From the NCBI GenBank assembly GCA_023386155.1, contig JAEWKH010000019.1, positions 1 through 31,156 on the forward strand: a stretch of 31,156 nt of DNA, read 5' to 3'. Positions 1 through 7,526 of the stretch are shown in pieces. The notes beneath the pieces are model-generated. The model made no database searches and was not told the DNA's origin. It saw only the letters and a list, made by a program, of their open reading frames with translations. Source of the stretch: Pseudomonadota bacterium (GTDB lineage: Bacteria > Pseudomonadota > Alphaproteobacteria > Rhizobiales > Beijerinckiaceae). The translations under genes were made by a program, and so were the position numbers. Every line of letters starts with the position of its first letter. Positions within the stretch are counted from its first letter, which is position 1.

Positions 1-944
1 AGGAAATCGAGCGTGTCGGTGGCGTTGTTGCCGAGCTGCTGGGTCAGGATGGTCTGCGGCCCGGAGAGCGCCATGTCGGCGCTCCAGCGCCAGGTGTTCC
101 TCTGCTTGGGATCGCGCGGCGGATCGGGCGGCAGCTTGATGGCGGAGGCGTCGTATTCGGCCTTTGGCGAGCCGGGGGACGCAAGCGTCGCCGTCAGGGC
201 CGGGAAGCCGTGATCGTCGGAGGAGGCGCGCATGAACAGCTTGCGCGTCGACGGAACGGCGCTCGCCTGCTGGAAGATCAAGCGGGAGGCCCGGTCGCTC
301 GGCAGATAATCCCTGTCGCCGCTGATCGTGATGATCAGGGTGGCCGGATCGACGGTCGAGAGGTCCCGCAGGAGGATGCCACGCTCCTTCTCGTTCGACG
401 CGATGCCGCCCGGCATCAGGCCGAGGATCAGCTTCGGCGCCGGGACCTTGCCGGAACTCACCCCGGCCGCGAGGTTGAGCGCGAGCGGCACCCCGGCGGA
501 ATGGCCGATGAACGCGACCCGCTCCTTGTCGGGCCTGGCATTCGGATCGTCCGCCAGCGTTGCGAGAGCGTTCTGGATCAGGTCCTCGGCGAGGTTCGAG
601 GCATCGGCCGGACGGGAGCGGTTCACGTCCTGGAACCGGGGGAAGAGCACGAGATGGCCCTTCCGGGCGAGGTGCTCGATCCAGCCGCCATAGAGGCCCG
701 GATTCACGGCACCCCAGGAATGCAGGAACACCACGACCGGACGCGGCTTCGCGGGCGTGTCGCTTCCGTGGAAGACGAAGGTCCCGCTGCTCGCCGTGCC
801 GACCGCCCGCTTCACCACTTCGCTCGACGTGTAGTCGCGCCCGCCCGGACCCTGCTCGGGCTGCTTCGGAGGCGTTGCTGCGTGAACCGACGAGGCGGCG
901 AGGGAAGCGCCAAGGAACAGAACTGGCAGCGGAAAGCGGCGCAT
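1..944 (-). CDS. Exported alpha/beta hydrolase (dienelactone hydrolase/esterase-like), 3' end outside window
   Basis: A continuous minus-strand frame runs 314 codons from an ATG at 944 to the window edge with no stop, so the gene is partial. The first ~22 residues form a signal peptide (Arg-Arg, hydrophobic core, then a SSVHA/A cleavage region), so the product is probably periplasmic. The alpha/beta hydrolase fold shows as VVFLHSWG (about 71-78, oxyanion-loop region), the nucleophile elbow GHSAG with Ser149, an acid candidate in SGDRD (Asp210/Asp212) and a late DDHG with His245, consistent with a Ser-Asp-His triad. The substrate cannot be told. It stands alone on this side, ~65 bp downstream of the TrmJ-like gene in the same direction. 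The family call is firm; the specificity is unknown. Confidence 0.85.
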   Translation of the reverse strand, partial: MRRFPLPVLFLGASLAASSVHAATPPKQPEQGPGGRDYTSSEVVKRAVGTASSGTFVFHGSDTPAKPRPVVVFLHSWGAVNPGLYGGWIEHLARKGHLVLFPRFQDVNRSRPADASNLAEDLIQNALATLADDPNARPDKERVAFIGHSAGVPLALNLAAGVSSGKVPAPKLILGLMPGGIASNEKERGILLRDLSTVDPATLIITISGDRDYLPSDRASRLIFQQASAVPSTRKLFMRASSDDHGFPALTATLASPGSPKAEYDASAIKLPPDPPRDPKQRNTWRWSADMALSGPQTILTQQLGNNATDTLDF

Positions 945-1009
945 CGTCGTCTCGAACTCTCTTCACAACCGGCCAGATAGGGCCTGACCTTCATAAAGCC
1001 ACGATTTGC

Positions 1010-1744
1010 TTAAGGTTTTCTCAATCGTCTTCCTTCCGCAAGGGCGCGAATCGCCCCACGCAGGGTGCGGACCTCCTGCTCGGTCATCTCGAGGCGGTGG
1101 AAGATGTCCCGCATGTTGCGGGTCATGGTCGGCTTCTTGTCCTCGGGGTAGAAGTTCACCGCGTCGAGCTCGGTCTCGATGTAGTCGAAGAACGACACCA
1201 TCATCTCGCGGGGCGCCGGAGGCGATTGCCGGCCGCCGTCGAAGGGCAGCGCGCCGCTGGTGGTGAGCTTGTACCATTCGTAGGACACGAGAAGGACCGC
1301 CTGCGCCAGGTTGAGCGAGGAGAATTTCGGATCGACCGGGAAGGTGATGATGGCGTCCGCGAGGGACACCTCGTCGTTCTCGAGCCCGGTGCGCTCGCGC
1401 CCGAACAGGATCCCGACGCCCTGCCCCGCCCCGAGGCGTTCCTGCGCCTCCGCCATGCCCGCATCCGGCGCGAAGACCCGCTTCATCTGCCCGCGCTCGC
1501 GGGCCGTGGTGGCGAAGACGAAGTTCAGATCGGCGATGGCCTCGCGGACCGTGTCGTAGAGTCTCGCGCCTTCCAGCACATGGGTCGCCCCGGAGGCGGC
1601 CGAATGCGCCCCCTTCTTGGGCCAGCCGTTGCGCGGCGACACGAGACGCAGCTGCGACAGTCCGAAATTGGCCATGGCCCGGGCCACCATGCCGATGTTC
1701 TCGGCCAGTTGCGGTTCCACGAGGATGATGATCGGGCGGGTCAT
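1010..1744 (-). CDS. trmJ: TrmJ-like SPOUT tRNA/rRNA 2'-O-methyltransferase
   Basis: A 244-residue SpoU/TrmH-family (SPOUT) enzyme expected to transfer a methyl group from SAM to a ribose 2'-OH, most likely at tRNA position 32 by analogy with TrmJ. The three family motifs are visible: motif 1 VEPQLAENIGMVARAM (9-24, with Asn16, Gly18 and Arg22), motif 2 GILFGRERTGLEN (111-123) and motif 3 FSSLNLAQAV (141-150), which form the trefoil-knot SAM site. A C-terminal helical extension follows, as in TrmJ. I placed the start at 1744 because MTRPIIILVEP is where the family begins. The open frame continues upstream to 1903, but that extension translates an intergenic repeat. No clear Shine-Dalgarno site is visible. 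Whether the target is tRNA or rRNA is inference. Confidence 0.88.
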   Translation of the reverse strand: MTRPIIILVEPQLAENIGMVARAMANFGLSQLRLVSPRNGWPKKGAHSAASGATHVLEGARLYDTVREAIADLNFVFATTARERGQMKRVFAPDAGMAEAQERLGAGQGVGILFGRERTGLENDEVSLADAIITFPVDPKFSSLNLAQAVLLVSYEWYKLTTSGALPFDGGRQSPPAPREMMVSFFDYIETELDAVNFYPEDKKPTMTRNMRDIFHRLEMTEQEVRTLRGAIRALAEGRRLRKP

Positions 1745-1803
1745 TGGGTCTGATCGGATTGGATGAGCGATGCCCTCCCATAGCGCCAAACCCGACGCTG
1801 CGA

Positions 1804-1923
1804 CTAGAGCATCGGACCCAAAAGTGGATTCCACTTTTGGGGTTGAATCCGATGCTCCACTCTTTTGAGAGCGCATCGTTCTTCGCGGAAAAACCGGGTC
1901 CACTTTTCCGCACGATGCGCTAG
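1804..1923. repeat. Bipartite palindromic element, unit A (CTAG-bounded)
   Basis: Module I (1808-1856) has outer arms AGCATCGGA/TCCGATGCT and inner arms CCCAAAAGTGG/CCACTTTTGGG around a 3-nt loop. Module II (1871-1920) has outer arms GCGCATCGT/ACGATGCGC, a 5-nt left bulge, inner arms GCGGAAAA (1885-1892)/TTTTCCGC (1904-1911), and the loop ACCGGGTCCAC. The unit begins and ends with CTAG. It lies upstream of the TrmJ-like gene. The same architecture recurs at 1920-2014, 7345-7526, 11257-11324, 19852-19961 and 25470-25587. Confidence 0.9.
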
Positions 1924-2014
1924 AGCAGTTTCCACTTCCGTGGAATCAGCTCTTCTTTGGTGTGCCGCATTTTTTGACGGCGAACCGGATCCACTTCGCC
2001 AAAAAATGCGCTAG
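1920..2014. repeat. Bipartite palindromic element, unit E, in tandem with unit A
   Basis: This second unit shares the CTAG at 1920-1923 with the preceding one and ends in GCGCTAG at 2014. Module I is shortened (AGAGC...GCTCT, 1922-1953, containing TTCCAC/GTGGAA). Module II has outer arms GCATTTTTT (1967-1975)/AAAAAATGC (2001-2009), inner arms GGCGAA (1979-1984)/TTCGCC (1995-2000) and the exact loop CCGGATCCAC (1985-1994). The stems differ in sequence from unit A but are fully complementary. Confidence 0.85.
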
Positions 2015-2052
2015 CTCCATCAGTGAGATAGCGGCCCTGGGCGCGTCTCATG

Positions 2053-2080
2053 AAAAACCTCCCCGAGCAGCTCGGGGAGG
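2053..2080 (-). terminator. Rho-independent terminator of the glycine-zipper lipoprotein gene
   Basis: A perfect 10-bp GC-rich stem (CCTCCCCGAG/CTCGGGGAGG) with a 3-nt loop is followed, on the minus strand, by five T residues. It starts about 30 bp after the stop codon at 2112. Confidence 0.9.
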
Positions 2081-2111
2081 CCTTGGGACATCGATCCGAC
2101 GTCGTTTCAGA

Positions 2112-2399
2112 TTACCAGCAGCCCCAGCCGCAGTAATAGCGCGGACGGGCCGCGGCGGCTCCGATGGCGGCGCCGCCGACGACGCCGACCGCCGTGCCGA
2201 CGGCCACCTGGCTGGCGGCCGCGTTCGACTGGGCGACGTTGTTGCGGTAGTTCGCGTTTTTGCAACGCTCGTAGTTCCTCGAACCGGGCTTCAGGCCCGA
2301 TTCCATGCAGACGGATTCGGCATTGGCCATGGATTGCTCCGCCGTCTGGCAGCCCGCCAGAACCAGAGCGGCCGTTCCGAGAATGATAGCAAGACGCAT
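2112..2399 (-). CDS. Small glycine-zipper lipoprotein
   Basis: A 95-residue lipoprotein. The signal peptide ends in the lipobox LAGC, with Cys17 as the predicted lipidation site. The mature part has a short region with two cysteines, then a glycine-zipper segment (VGTAVGVVGGAAIGAAAA, about 67-84) of the kind that inserts in or packs on membranes, and ends in an aromatic/Cys tail (RYYCGWGCW). The start at 2399 has a strong Shine-Dalgarno sequence (GGGGAG) just upstream. A strong terminator follows. It is monocistronic and divergent from the phospholipase-like gene. Small envelope proteins of this type are common in Hyphomicrobiales. The precise role is unknown; an outer-membrane or periplasmic-face location is inferred from the lipobox. 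Confidence 0.85.
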   Translation of the reverse strand: MRLAIILGTAALVLAGCQTAEQSMANAESVCMESGLKPGSRNYERCKNANYRNNVAQSNAAASQVAVGTAVGVVGGAAIGAAAARPRYYCGWGCW

Positions 2400-2662
2400 G
2401 TCAGCTCCCCTTTGACTGGATCGTTCATCCGAAGAGTTAAATGTAACGTTATCTCGAAATTCAAGCCCTTTCGGATCGGCTTCGAGAAAGTTCTCCGGAA
2501 CGGGAGGATCTCAACTACGGACAAGCTTGGCTTTCGGTGCGGCAGCGCACGCGGCGAGGCGAGTTTTCCAAGAAAGGGAACCCAGGCCCATGACTGTCTC
2601 TTATTTCCTGCCTCCCGTACGTCATAGCATCACGATTGTTGGGGTCCCTCCCGGAGTTGCGA

Positions 2663-3049
2663 ATGTCACTGTTGCGTTCTGTCGCCTCGAGTCTCTGCCT
2701 GATTCTAAGCCTTACCTCCCCTGCTTCGGCGGCCTCTCCGGCGGGGGCCGCCGCCGGGGTGGCGCCACCTCTTTTTCACGGAAACTGGTGCGGCGCAGGC
2801 GACGCGAACCGGGCTCCGCCCGTCGATGCCCTGGACGCGGCCTGCCGGGCGCACGACCTCTGCTACGAGCGGCAGGGCCGAGGCTCCTGCGCATGCGACG
2901 AGGCCATCCTCAAGGCGACGGCGGCCCTCGTGAAAAGCCGCAGGGTTCCCGACACCGTCCGGAGCAAGGCGGCCACCGTCAATTCCCTCTTCAGCGCGGC
3001 CCTGTGCACGCAGGCCCCGAAAATGCGCCAGCAGGCCGGAAAGCGCTGA
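2663..3049 (+). CDS. Exported phospholipase A2-like protein
   Basis: A 128-residue protein with a signal peptide (hydrophobic core, then SPASA/A near residue 23). The mature part has the core of the phospholipase A2 fold: NWCGAGD (41-47), resembling the Ca-binding loop, then LDAACRAHDLCYE (57-69), with His64-Asp65 in the catalytic HDxCY helix. Six cysteines (43, 61, 67, 76, 78, 115) could form disulfides after export. Family knowledge predicts Ca-dependent hydrolysis of the sn-2 ester of phospholipids; bacterial members are short like this one. I chose ATG 2663 because a GGAG lies 7 nt upstream and the signal peptide starts there; a TTG at 2636 would add nine residues. It precedes icd by ~110 bp in the same direction, with no evident functional link. 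Confidence 0.8.
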   Translation: MSLLRSVASSLCLILSLTSPASAASPAGAAAGVAPPLFHGNWCGAGDANRAPPVDALDAACRAHDLCYERQGRGSCACDEAILKATAALVKSRRVPDTVRSKAATVNSLFSAALCTQAPKMRQQAGKR

Positions 3050-3159
3050 ATTCCTGCCCTGCACCCACCTTCCCCCCCGGCCTTAACCGCGCTATAGCCC
3101 CCGCAACCATCCTGCCAGGCGGCAGGCATGTTCCAGCTACTCCAGCGCAAGGTGAGATC

Positions 3160-4374
3160 ATGGCGAAGATCAAGGTTGCCAATCCGGTCGTCGAACTCGA
3201 CGGCGACGAGATGACCCGCATTATCTGGCACTTCATCAAAGAGAAGCTGATCCACCCCTATCTCGACATCGACCTGAAGTACTACGACCTCGGCATCGAG
3301 CACCGCGACGCCACCAGCGACAAGGTCACCGTCGAGGCCGCCGAGGCGATCAAGAAGTACGGCGTCGGCGTGAAGTGCGCCACCATCACGCCGGACGAGG
3401 CCCGCGTGCAGGAGTTCAACCTCAAGGACATGTGGAAGTCGCCCAACGGCACGATCCGCAACATCCTCGGCGGCGTGATCTTCCGCGAGCCTATCATCTG
3501 CAAGAACGTTCCGCGCCTCGTGCCCGGCTGGACCCAGCCGATCGTCGTCGGCCGCCACGCCTTCGGCGACCAGTACCGCGCCACCGACTTCAAGGTGCCC
3601 GGCAAGGGCCGCCTGACGATCAAGTTCGAGGGCGAGGACGGGACGGTCATCGAGAAGGAAGTGTTCAAGTTCCCGGATGCCGGCGTCGCCATGGCGATGT
3701 ACAACCTCGACGAGTCGATCCGCGACTTCGCCCGCGCCTCCATGAACTACGGCCTTAACCGCCGCTTCCCGGTCTACCTCTCCACGAAGAACACGATCCT
3801 CAAGGCCTATGACGGCCGCTTCAAGGACATCTTCCAGGAGGTCTTCGACAACGAATTCAAGGCGAAGTTCGACGCTGCCGGCATCACCTACGAGCACCGC
3901 CTCATCGACGACATGGTGGCCTCGGCCCTCAAGTGGTCGGGCGGCTATGTCTGGGCGTGCAAGAACTACGACGGCGACGTGCAGTCCGACACGGTCGCGC
4001 AGGGCTTCGGCTCGCTCGGCCTCATGACCTCCGTGCTGATGACGCCGGACGGCCAGACGGTCGAGGCGGAAGCCGCCCACGGCACGGTGACGCGCCACTA
4101 CCGCGAGCACCAGAAGGGCAAGGAGACCTCGACGAACTCCATCGCGTCGATCTTCGCCTGGACCCGCGGCCTCGCCCACCGGGCCAAGCTCGACAACAAC
4201 GCCGAGCTCGCCAAGTTCGCCGCGACCCTGGAGAAGGTCTGCGTCGACACGGTCGAGTCCGGCTACATGACCAAGGACCTTGCCCTCCTGGTCGGCGCCG
4301 AGCAGAAGTGGCTCTCCACCACCGGCTTCCTCGACAAGATCGACGAGAACCTCAAGAAGGCGATGGCGGCCTAA
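3160..4374 (+). CDS. icd: NADP-dependent isocitrate dehydrogenase
   Basis: A 404-residue dimeric, eukaryotic-type isocitrate dehydrogenase that converts isocitrate to 2-oxoglutarate and CO2 with NADP in the TCA cycle. Substrate and metal residues align by position with the well-studied animal enzyme: Ser94-Pro-Asn-Gly in KSPNGT, Arg100, Arg109, Arg132 in VVGRHAFGDQY and Tyr139, followed by the metal-binding aspartates in LIDDMVA (250-251) and YDGDVQSD (271-277). The NADP loop EAAHGTVTRHYR (304-315) is intact. The start at 3160 has an upstream AAGGTGAG Shine-Dalgarno site; the frame stays open further upstream, but that part is not conserved-looking. A terminator follows at 4401-4428, so the gene ends its own transcript. 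Confidence 0.97.
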   Translation: MAKIKVANPVVELDGDEMTRIIWHFIKEKLIHPYLDIDLKYYDLGIEHRDATSDKVTVEAAEAIKKYGVGVKCATITPDEARVQEFNLKDMWKSPNGTIRNILGGVIFREPIICKNVPRLVPGWTQPIVVGRHAFGDQYRATDFKVPGKGRLTIKFEGEDGTVIEKEVFKFPDAGVAMAMYNLDESIRDFARASMNYGLNRRFPVYLSTKNTILKAYDGRFKDIFQEVFDNEFKAKFDAAGITYEHRLIDDMVASALKWSGGYVWACKNYDGDVQSDTVAQGFGSLGLMTSVLMTPDGQTVEAEAAHGTVTRHYREHQKGKETSTNSIASIFAWTRGLAHRAKLDNNAELAKFAATLEKVCVDTVESGYMTKDLALLVGAEQKWLSTTGFLDKIDENLKKAMAA

Positions 4375-4400
4375 AGGCGCCACAAAATATCCAAGAGACG

Positions 4401-4428
4401 AGAGCCCGGCCGCAAGCCGGGCTCTTTT
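4401..4428 (+). terminator. Rho-independent terminator of icd
   Basis: A perfect 10-bp stem (AGAGCCCGGC/GCCGGGCTCT) with loop CGCAA is followed by a T run, 27 bp after the icd stop. The following ~210 bases up to the PPK2 start hold no recognisable gene. Confidence 0.92.
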
Positions 4429-4638
4429 CATTTGACGCCTGAGGCTTCTTCACGCCGAAGAATGAGGATCAAGATCCGTCCCAAAATGACAACCGTGCGT
4501 CACGTTCAGTCAAGCATCGAGACCATCGCCCCGTATGATGGCATGCGAACTGAGGCGGGCTATGGCGCACCCGTCACTTTCCCTACGTTCTGGCCTGCAG
4601 AGCAACATATCCGCCATCACATGGACGCGGAGCATGAC

Positions 4639-5484
4639 ATGAAGCGGCGAAACATTGCGAAGGCTGAAAGAGCGGCCCCCAGAGCGGCAGATGTCCCCGC
4701 TTCGCGCGAGAAGATGAAGCGCAAGGAGTTCGAGAGCGAACTCAGGAAACTGCAGGTCGAACTCGTCCGCCTGCAGACATGGGTTAAGGCGACAGGAGCA
4801 AAGATCATTGTAGTCTTCGAAGGTCGCGACACCGCAGGAAAGGGAGGCGTGATTAGCCGCATCACTCAACGGGTCAGTCCCCGGGTGTTCCGGCATGTCG
4901 CTCTGCCCGCGCCGACCGAGCGGGAGAAAAGTCAACTCTACATGCAGCGCTACATTGCCCAGTTCCCAGCAGCGGGCGAGGTCATCCTGTTCGACCGCTC
5001 CTGGTACAATCGGGCCGGTGTCGAACACGTCATGGGCTTCTGCTCCGACGAGGATTATGAGCGCTTCATGCGCCTGGTTCCAGCCTTCGAGCGGGAGATG
5101 ATCGACAACGGCATCATCCTGCTCAAGTACTTCCTCGACGTCAGCCAGGATGAGCAACGCAGACGGTTCCTGGAAAGGATCGAAGATCCCGTCAAGCATT
5201 GGAAACTCAGCCCAATGGATACCGAGTCGGTGCGCCGCTGGTGGGACTACACTCGCGCTTACCAGGAGATGCTGCGTAGTACCGACACACCGCATTCCCC
5301 ATGGTACATCGTGCCTTCCGACGACAAGCGCCGGGCACGCCTCAACCTGATCGCGCATATGCTCGACAAGATCCCCTACGAGAAGGTCAAAGTTGACCTG
5401 CCGAAGGTTCCCAAGGCAGAGCCAAGACCGAAAGGAGCCGAGGACAGATTATCCGCATCGCACATCGTGCGAGCACGATACTAA
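4639..5484 (+). CDS. ppk2: Polyphosphate kinase 2 (PPK2 family)
   Basis: A 281-residue PPK2-family P-loop kinase, which transfers phosphate between polyphosphate and nucleotides (usually poly-P-driven NDP to NTP). The core has Walker A EGRDTAGKGG (61-70), the family Walker B EVILFDRSWYNRAGVE (114-129) and the lid region rich in Arg (DEQRRRFLERIEDPVKHWK). The sequence between the A and B motifs matches the single-domain class I type; nucleotide preference (ADP or GDP) cannot be read by eye. I chose ATG 4639 because GGAG lies 6 nt upstream; the open frame reaches back to 4432, but that part overlaps the icd terminator region. The basic N-terminus (MKRRN) and the Lys/Pro-rich C-terminal tail are variable in the family. 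Convergent with the lipid-kinase gene. Confidence 0.92.
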   Translation: MKRRNIAKAERAAPRAADVPASREKMKRKEFESELRKLQVELVRLQTWVKATGAKIIVVFEGRDTAGKGGVISRITQRVSPRVFRHVALPAPTEREKSQLYMQRYIAQFPAAGEVILFDRSWYNRAGVEHVMGFCSDEDYERFMRLVPAFEREMIDNGIILLKYFLDVSQDEQRRRFLERIEDPVKHWKLSPMDTESVRRWWDYTRAYQEMLRSTDTPHSPWYIVPSDDKRRARLNLIAHMLDKIPYEKVKVDLPKVPKAEPRPKGAEDRLSASHIVRARY

Positions 5485-5597
5485 AGACCGCGCGGCAAAG
5501 CCCCGGAGCCGTGGGACGGTGGCAGCCTGAGGCTTGGCTCTGCAAATGGAATGACGTCGATTGCCGGATTTTGCCTGGCCGTTTCAATTGCAGTACG

Positions 5598-6500
5598 TCA
5601 GGGTGCGATGACGGATAATGGATGCGCGCCCGGCGCGATCTCGAGCGGGAGAGAGCCTCTGCAATCGCCATCCACCTGAACCGGATCGCCGTCATGGCCG
5701 GTGATGCGGAGTGTCCTGGCCGCGACCGTCCGGTAACCCGGCATCCGGTCGAGATGCCCGGTCCCCATGCCGATGAGGTAGAGGAGCGTGCTCCAGCGCC
5801 CGCCGCGCAGGAAGAGGCAAACCTGGAACTCGGGCCTGCCGATATCCGCCTTCGGCGCGAGCTGGAATTCGCCGCCGTAGTACCGGCTCTTCGCCACGAT
5901 GACGGAGCTTGCTCCAACCGCCTCCGCCCCGTCGATCTCGACCCGGTAGCGGCGCGGCACGCCTGCCGCGAGCTCGCGCAGGCCCTGCAGCACATAGGCC
6001 GGCTTGCCGATCCATTTCTTCAGGCGAAGACTGGTGCGGTCGACGACATGCGCATCCATGCCGACTCCGCACATGAGCGTGAAGAACCGCCCGTTCGCGC
6101 AGCCCACATGGATGTCACGGGTCTGCCCATGGGCGAGAAGACGGGCCAGGGCATCGGCCTGTCTTGGAAGGCGCAGATCCCGCGACAGCACGTTGGTGGT
6201 GCCGACAGGAATGATCGCGAGCGCGGGCAGCGACGATCGCTCCCGCGCCATCAGGCCGTTGACCGCCTCGTTGACCGTCCCGTCGCCGCCTGCGACCGCC
6301 ACCACGTCGATCTCCGAACCGCAATCCCGCGCGGCGCGCTCGGCATCGCCGGCGCAGGCCGTTTCCTCCAGCCGGAACGCAACGCCTTGCTTCTCGAGCT
6401 CGCTCAGGACGGCCGCGAGGCGCCGGCGCTGCCTTTGCCCGGCGGTCGGGTTATGAATCACGAGCAGCCGGCGGGCTGGGGAAGGCCGGCTTTCGGGCAT
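5598..6500 (-). CDS. Diacylglycerol/lipid kinase family protein (YegS/DagK-like catalytic domain)
   Basis: About 300 residues with the DAGK catalytic domain. Counting from the alternative upstream start at 6572, the diagnostic motifs are HNPTAG (40-45), AGGDGT (94-99, ATP-phosphate loop) and IPVGTTNVLSRDL (121-133). The C-terminal beta-sandwich half ends with PVQVDGDCRG, typical of YegS-like enzymes. Expected activity is ATP-dependent phosphorylation of a lipid (diacylglycerol or sphingoid base) at the inner membrane; the substrate is unknown. The start is uncertain: ATG 6500 sits just before the first conserved strand, while ATG 6572 would add 24 non-conserved-looking residues; neither has a clear ribosome binding site. 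Divergent from the GFA gene. Confidence 0.88.
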   Translation of the reverse strand: MPESRPSPARRLLVIHNPTAGQRQRRRLAAVLSELEKQGVAFRLEETACAGDAERAARDCGSEIDVVAVAGGDGTVNEAVNGLMARERSSLPALAIIPVGTTNVLSRDLRLPRQADALARLLAHGQTRDIHVGCANGRFFTLMCGVGMDAHVVDRTSLRLKKWIGKPAYVLQGLRELAAGVPRRYRVEIDGAEAVGASSVIVAKSRYYGGEFQLAPKADIGRPEFQVCLFLRGGRWSTLLYLIGMGTGHLDRMPGYRTVAARTLRITGHDGDPVQVDGDCRGSLPLEIAPGAHPLSVIAP

Positions 6501-6670
6501 CGCAACAGAGCCATCGGTCCCGGTCACTTCGGCGCTTTCGTCGGTTGAGGAGCAGGCGAAATGTCGGACCATCCCGAAAACCCGCCAGCGCCAAGACCAT
6601 CGATGTGACCAGCCGAGTTGACACCGAAGCCTTTGGATCTAGCTGATCGATCGAGACAGGGGAAAATACC

Positions 6671-7135
6671 ATGACCCATGCCACGAAGTCAGTCATGACC
6701 GGCGGCTGCCAATGCGGCGCGGTGCGTTACGCGCTGATGTCCGAGCCGACCCAGGCGAGCATCTGCCATTGCCGGATGTGCCAGAAGGCGTTCGGCAATT
6801 ACTTCGCGCCCTTCACCGGGGTCCCGCGGGCGGATCTCGGCTGGACCAAGGGGCAGCTGAGCCCGTTCAGAAGTTCCGAGGCCGTGGAGCGCGGCTTCTG
6901 CCGCGACTGCGGGACCCCGCTGACCTATTCCTACCTGGAGAGCGACCGCATCAGCGTCTCGATCGGCAGCCTCGACGAACCCAGCCGGGTCACGCCGGAG
7001 ATCCAGTACGGCCTCGAGAGCAGGCTTCCCGCCTTCGAGACGCTTCAAACCCTGCCCGGCGAGCGGACGGACGATTACGCCACGCCGGCGGAGCTGGAGA
7101 AGATGGCGTCCCGGCAGCATCCGGACCACGATTGA
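6671..7135 (+). CDS. GFA/CENP-V-family zinc protein (glutathione-dependent formaldehyde-activating enzyme-like)
   Basis: A 154-residue member of the GFA superfamily. The zinc-binding cysteines are complete: Cys13 and Cys15 (GGCQCG), Cys32, Cys34 and Cys37 (CHCRMCQ), then Cys77 and Cys80 (FCRDCGTPL). In Paracoccus Gfa this fold accelerates S-hydroxymethylglutathione formation, but most paralogues have no proven activity, so the name should be taken as family only. The start at 6671 is preceded by an AGGGGAAAA ribosome binding site. It is probably monocistronic, since repeat sequences fill the space up to alaS. Confidence 0.9.
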   Translation: MTHATKSVMTGGCQCGAVRYALMSEPTQASICHCRMCQKAFGNYFAPFTGVPRADLGWTKGQLSPFRSSEAVERGFCRDCGTPLTYSYLESDRISVSIGSLDEPSRVTPEIQYGLESRLPAFETLQTLPGERTDDYATPAELEKMASRQHPDHD

Positions 7136-7149
7136 GGGAAAGGCTCTCT

Positions 7150-7337
7150 CATTTGCCATCCGGGGGCCGCGCAGCGGAGCCCGGGATCCATAACCGCTAC
7201 GGCGGGAGAATGAGGCGGGGCGATGCTCGCCTCTTCCTGAACTGTCGCGCTTATGCGCGGGGATGACGGCGTCGAGGCCCGAGTGCCTTACTCTGAAAGG
7301 ATCATCCCGGACGGCAGGAGCCGATCCGGGATGACGC
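7150..7337. repeat. Intergenic palindromic repeat sequence (second family)
   Basis: This noncoding stretch between the GFA gene and alaS contains short inverted repeats. The clearest is ATCATCCCGGA...TCCGGGATGA at 7302-7335. The phrase GCGCAGCGGAGCCCGGGATCC near 7173 echoes GCGCAGCGGAGG...CCCTGGATCCCC near 26977-27008. Such ~100-200 bp mosaics are common between genes in Hyphomicrobiales. No coding sequence is convincing here. Confidence 0.6.
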
Positions 7338-7344
7338 TTGGTTC

Positions 7345-7526
7345 TTAGAGCATCGGACCCAAAAGTGGACTTCCACTTTTGGGATTGATCCGATGCTTTC
7401 TCTCTTGGCTGGCGCATCGTTCAAAGCGGACCCGGAGGGCCACGCCAGTGAAAACCGGGTCCACTTTTCACTGGCGTGGCCCTACGGGTCGCTGACGCGG
7501 CCCTCTGGGTCCGCACGATGCGCTAG
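7345..7526. repeat. Bipartite palindromic element, unit B, with an expanded 18-bp inner stem; supplies the alaS stop
   Basis: Module I (AGCATCGGA...TCCGATGCT) has inner arms CCCAAAAGTGG/CCACTTTTGGG. Module II has outer arms GCGCATCGT (7412-7420)/ACGATGCGC (7515-7523), a second stem GCGGACCC (7426-7433)/GGGTCCGC (7507-7514), and a perfect 18-bp inner stem (7437-7454 with 7465-7482) capped by the loop CCGGGTCCAC (7455-7464). The terminal CTAG at 7523-7526 contains the TAG stop codon of alaS on the minus strand. Confidence 0.9.

Noticed and set aside
1745..1903. Upstream extension of the TrmJ-like gene
   Set aside because: It translates the palindromic repeat unit; family homology begins at MTRPIIILVEP.
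2527..3159. N-terminal extension of icd by 211 codons
   Set aside because: It overlaps the phospholipase-like gene in another frame. The true Icd start at 3160 has a ribosome binding site and matches the family.
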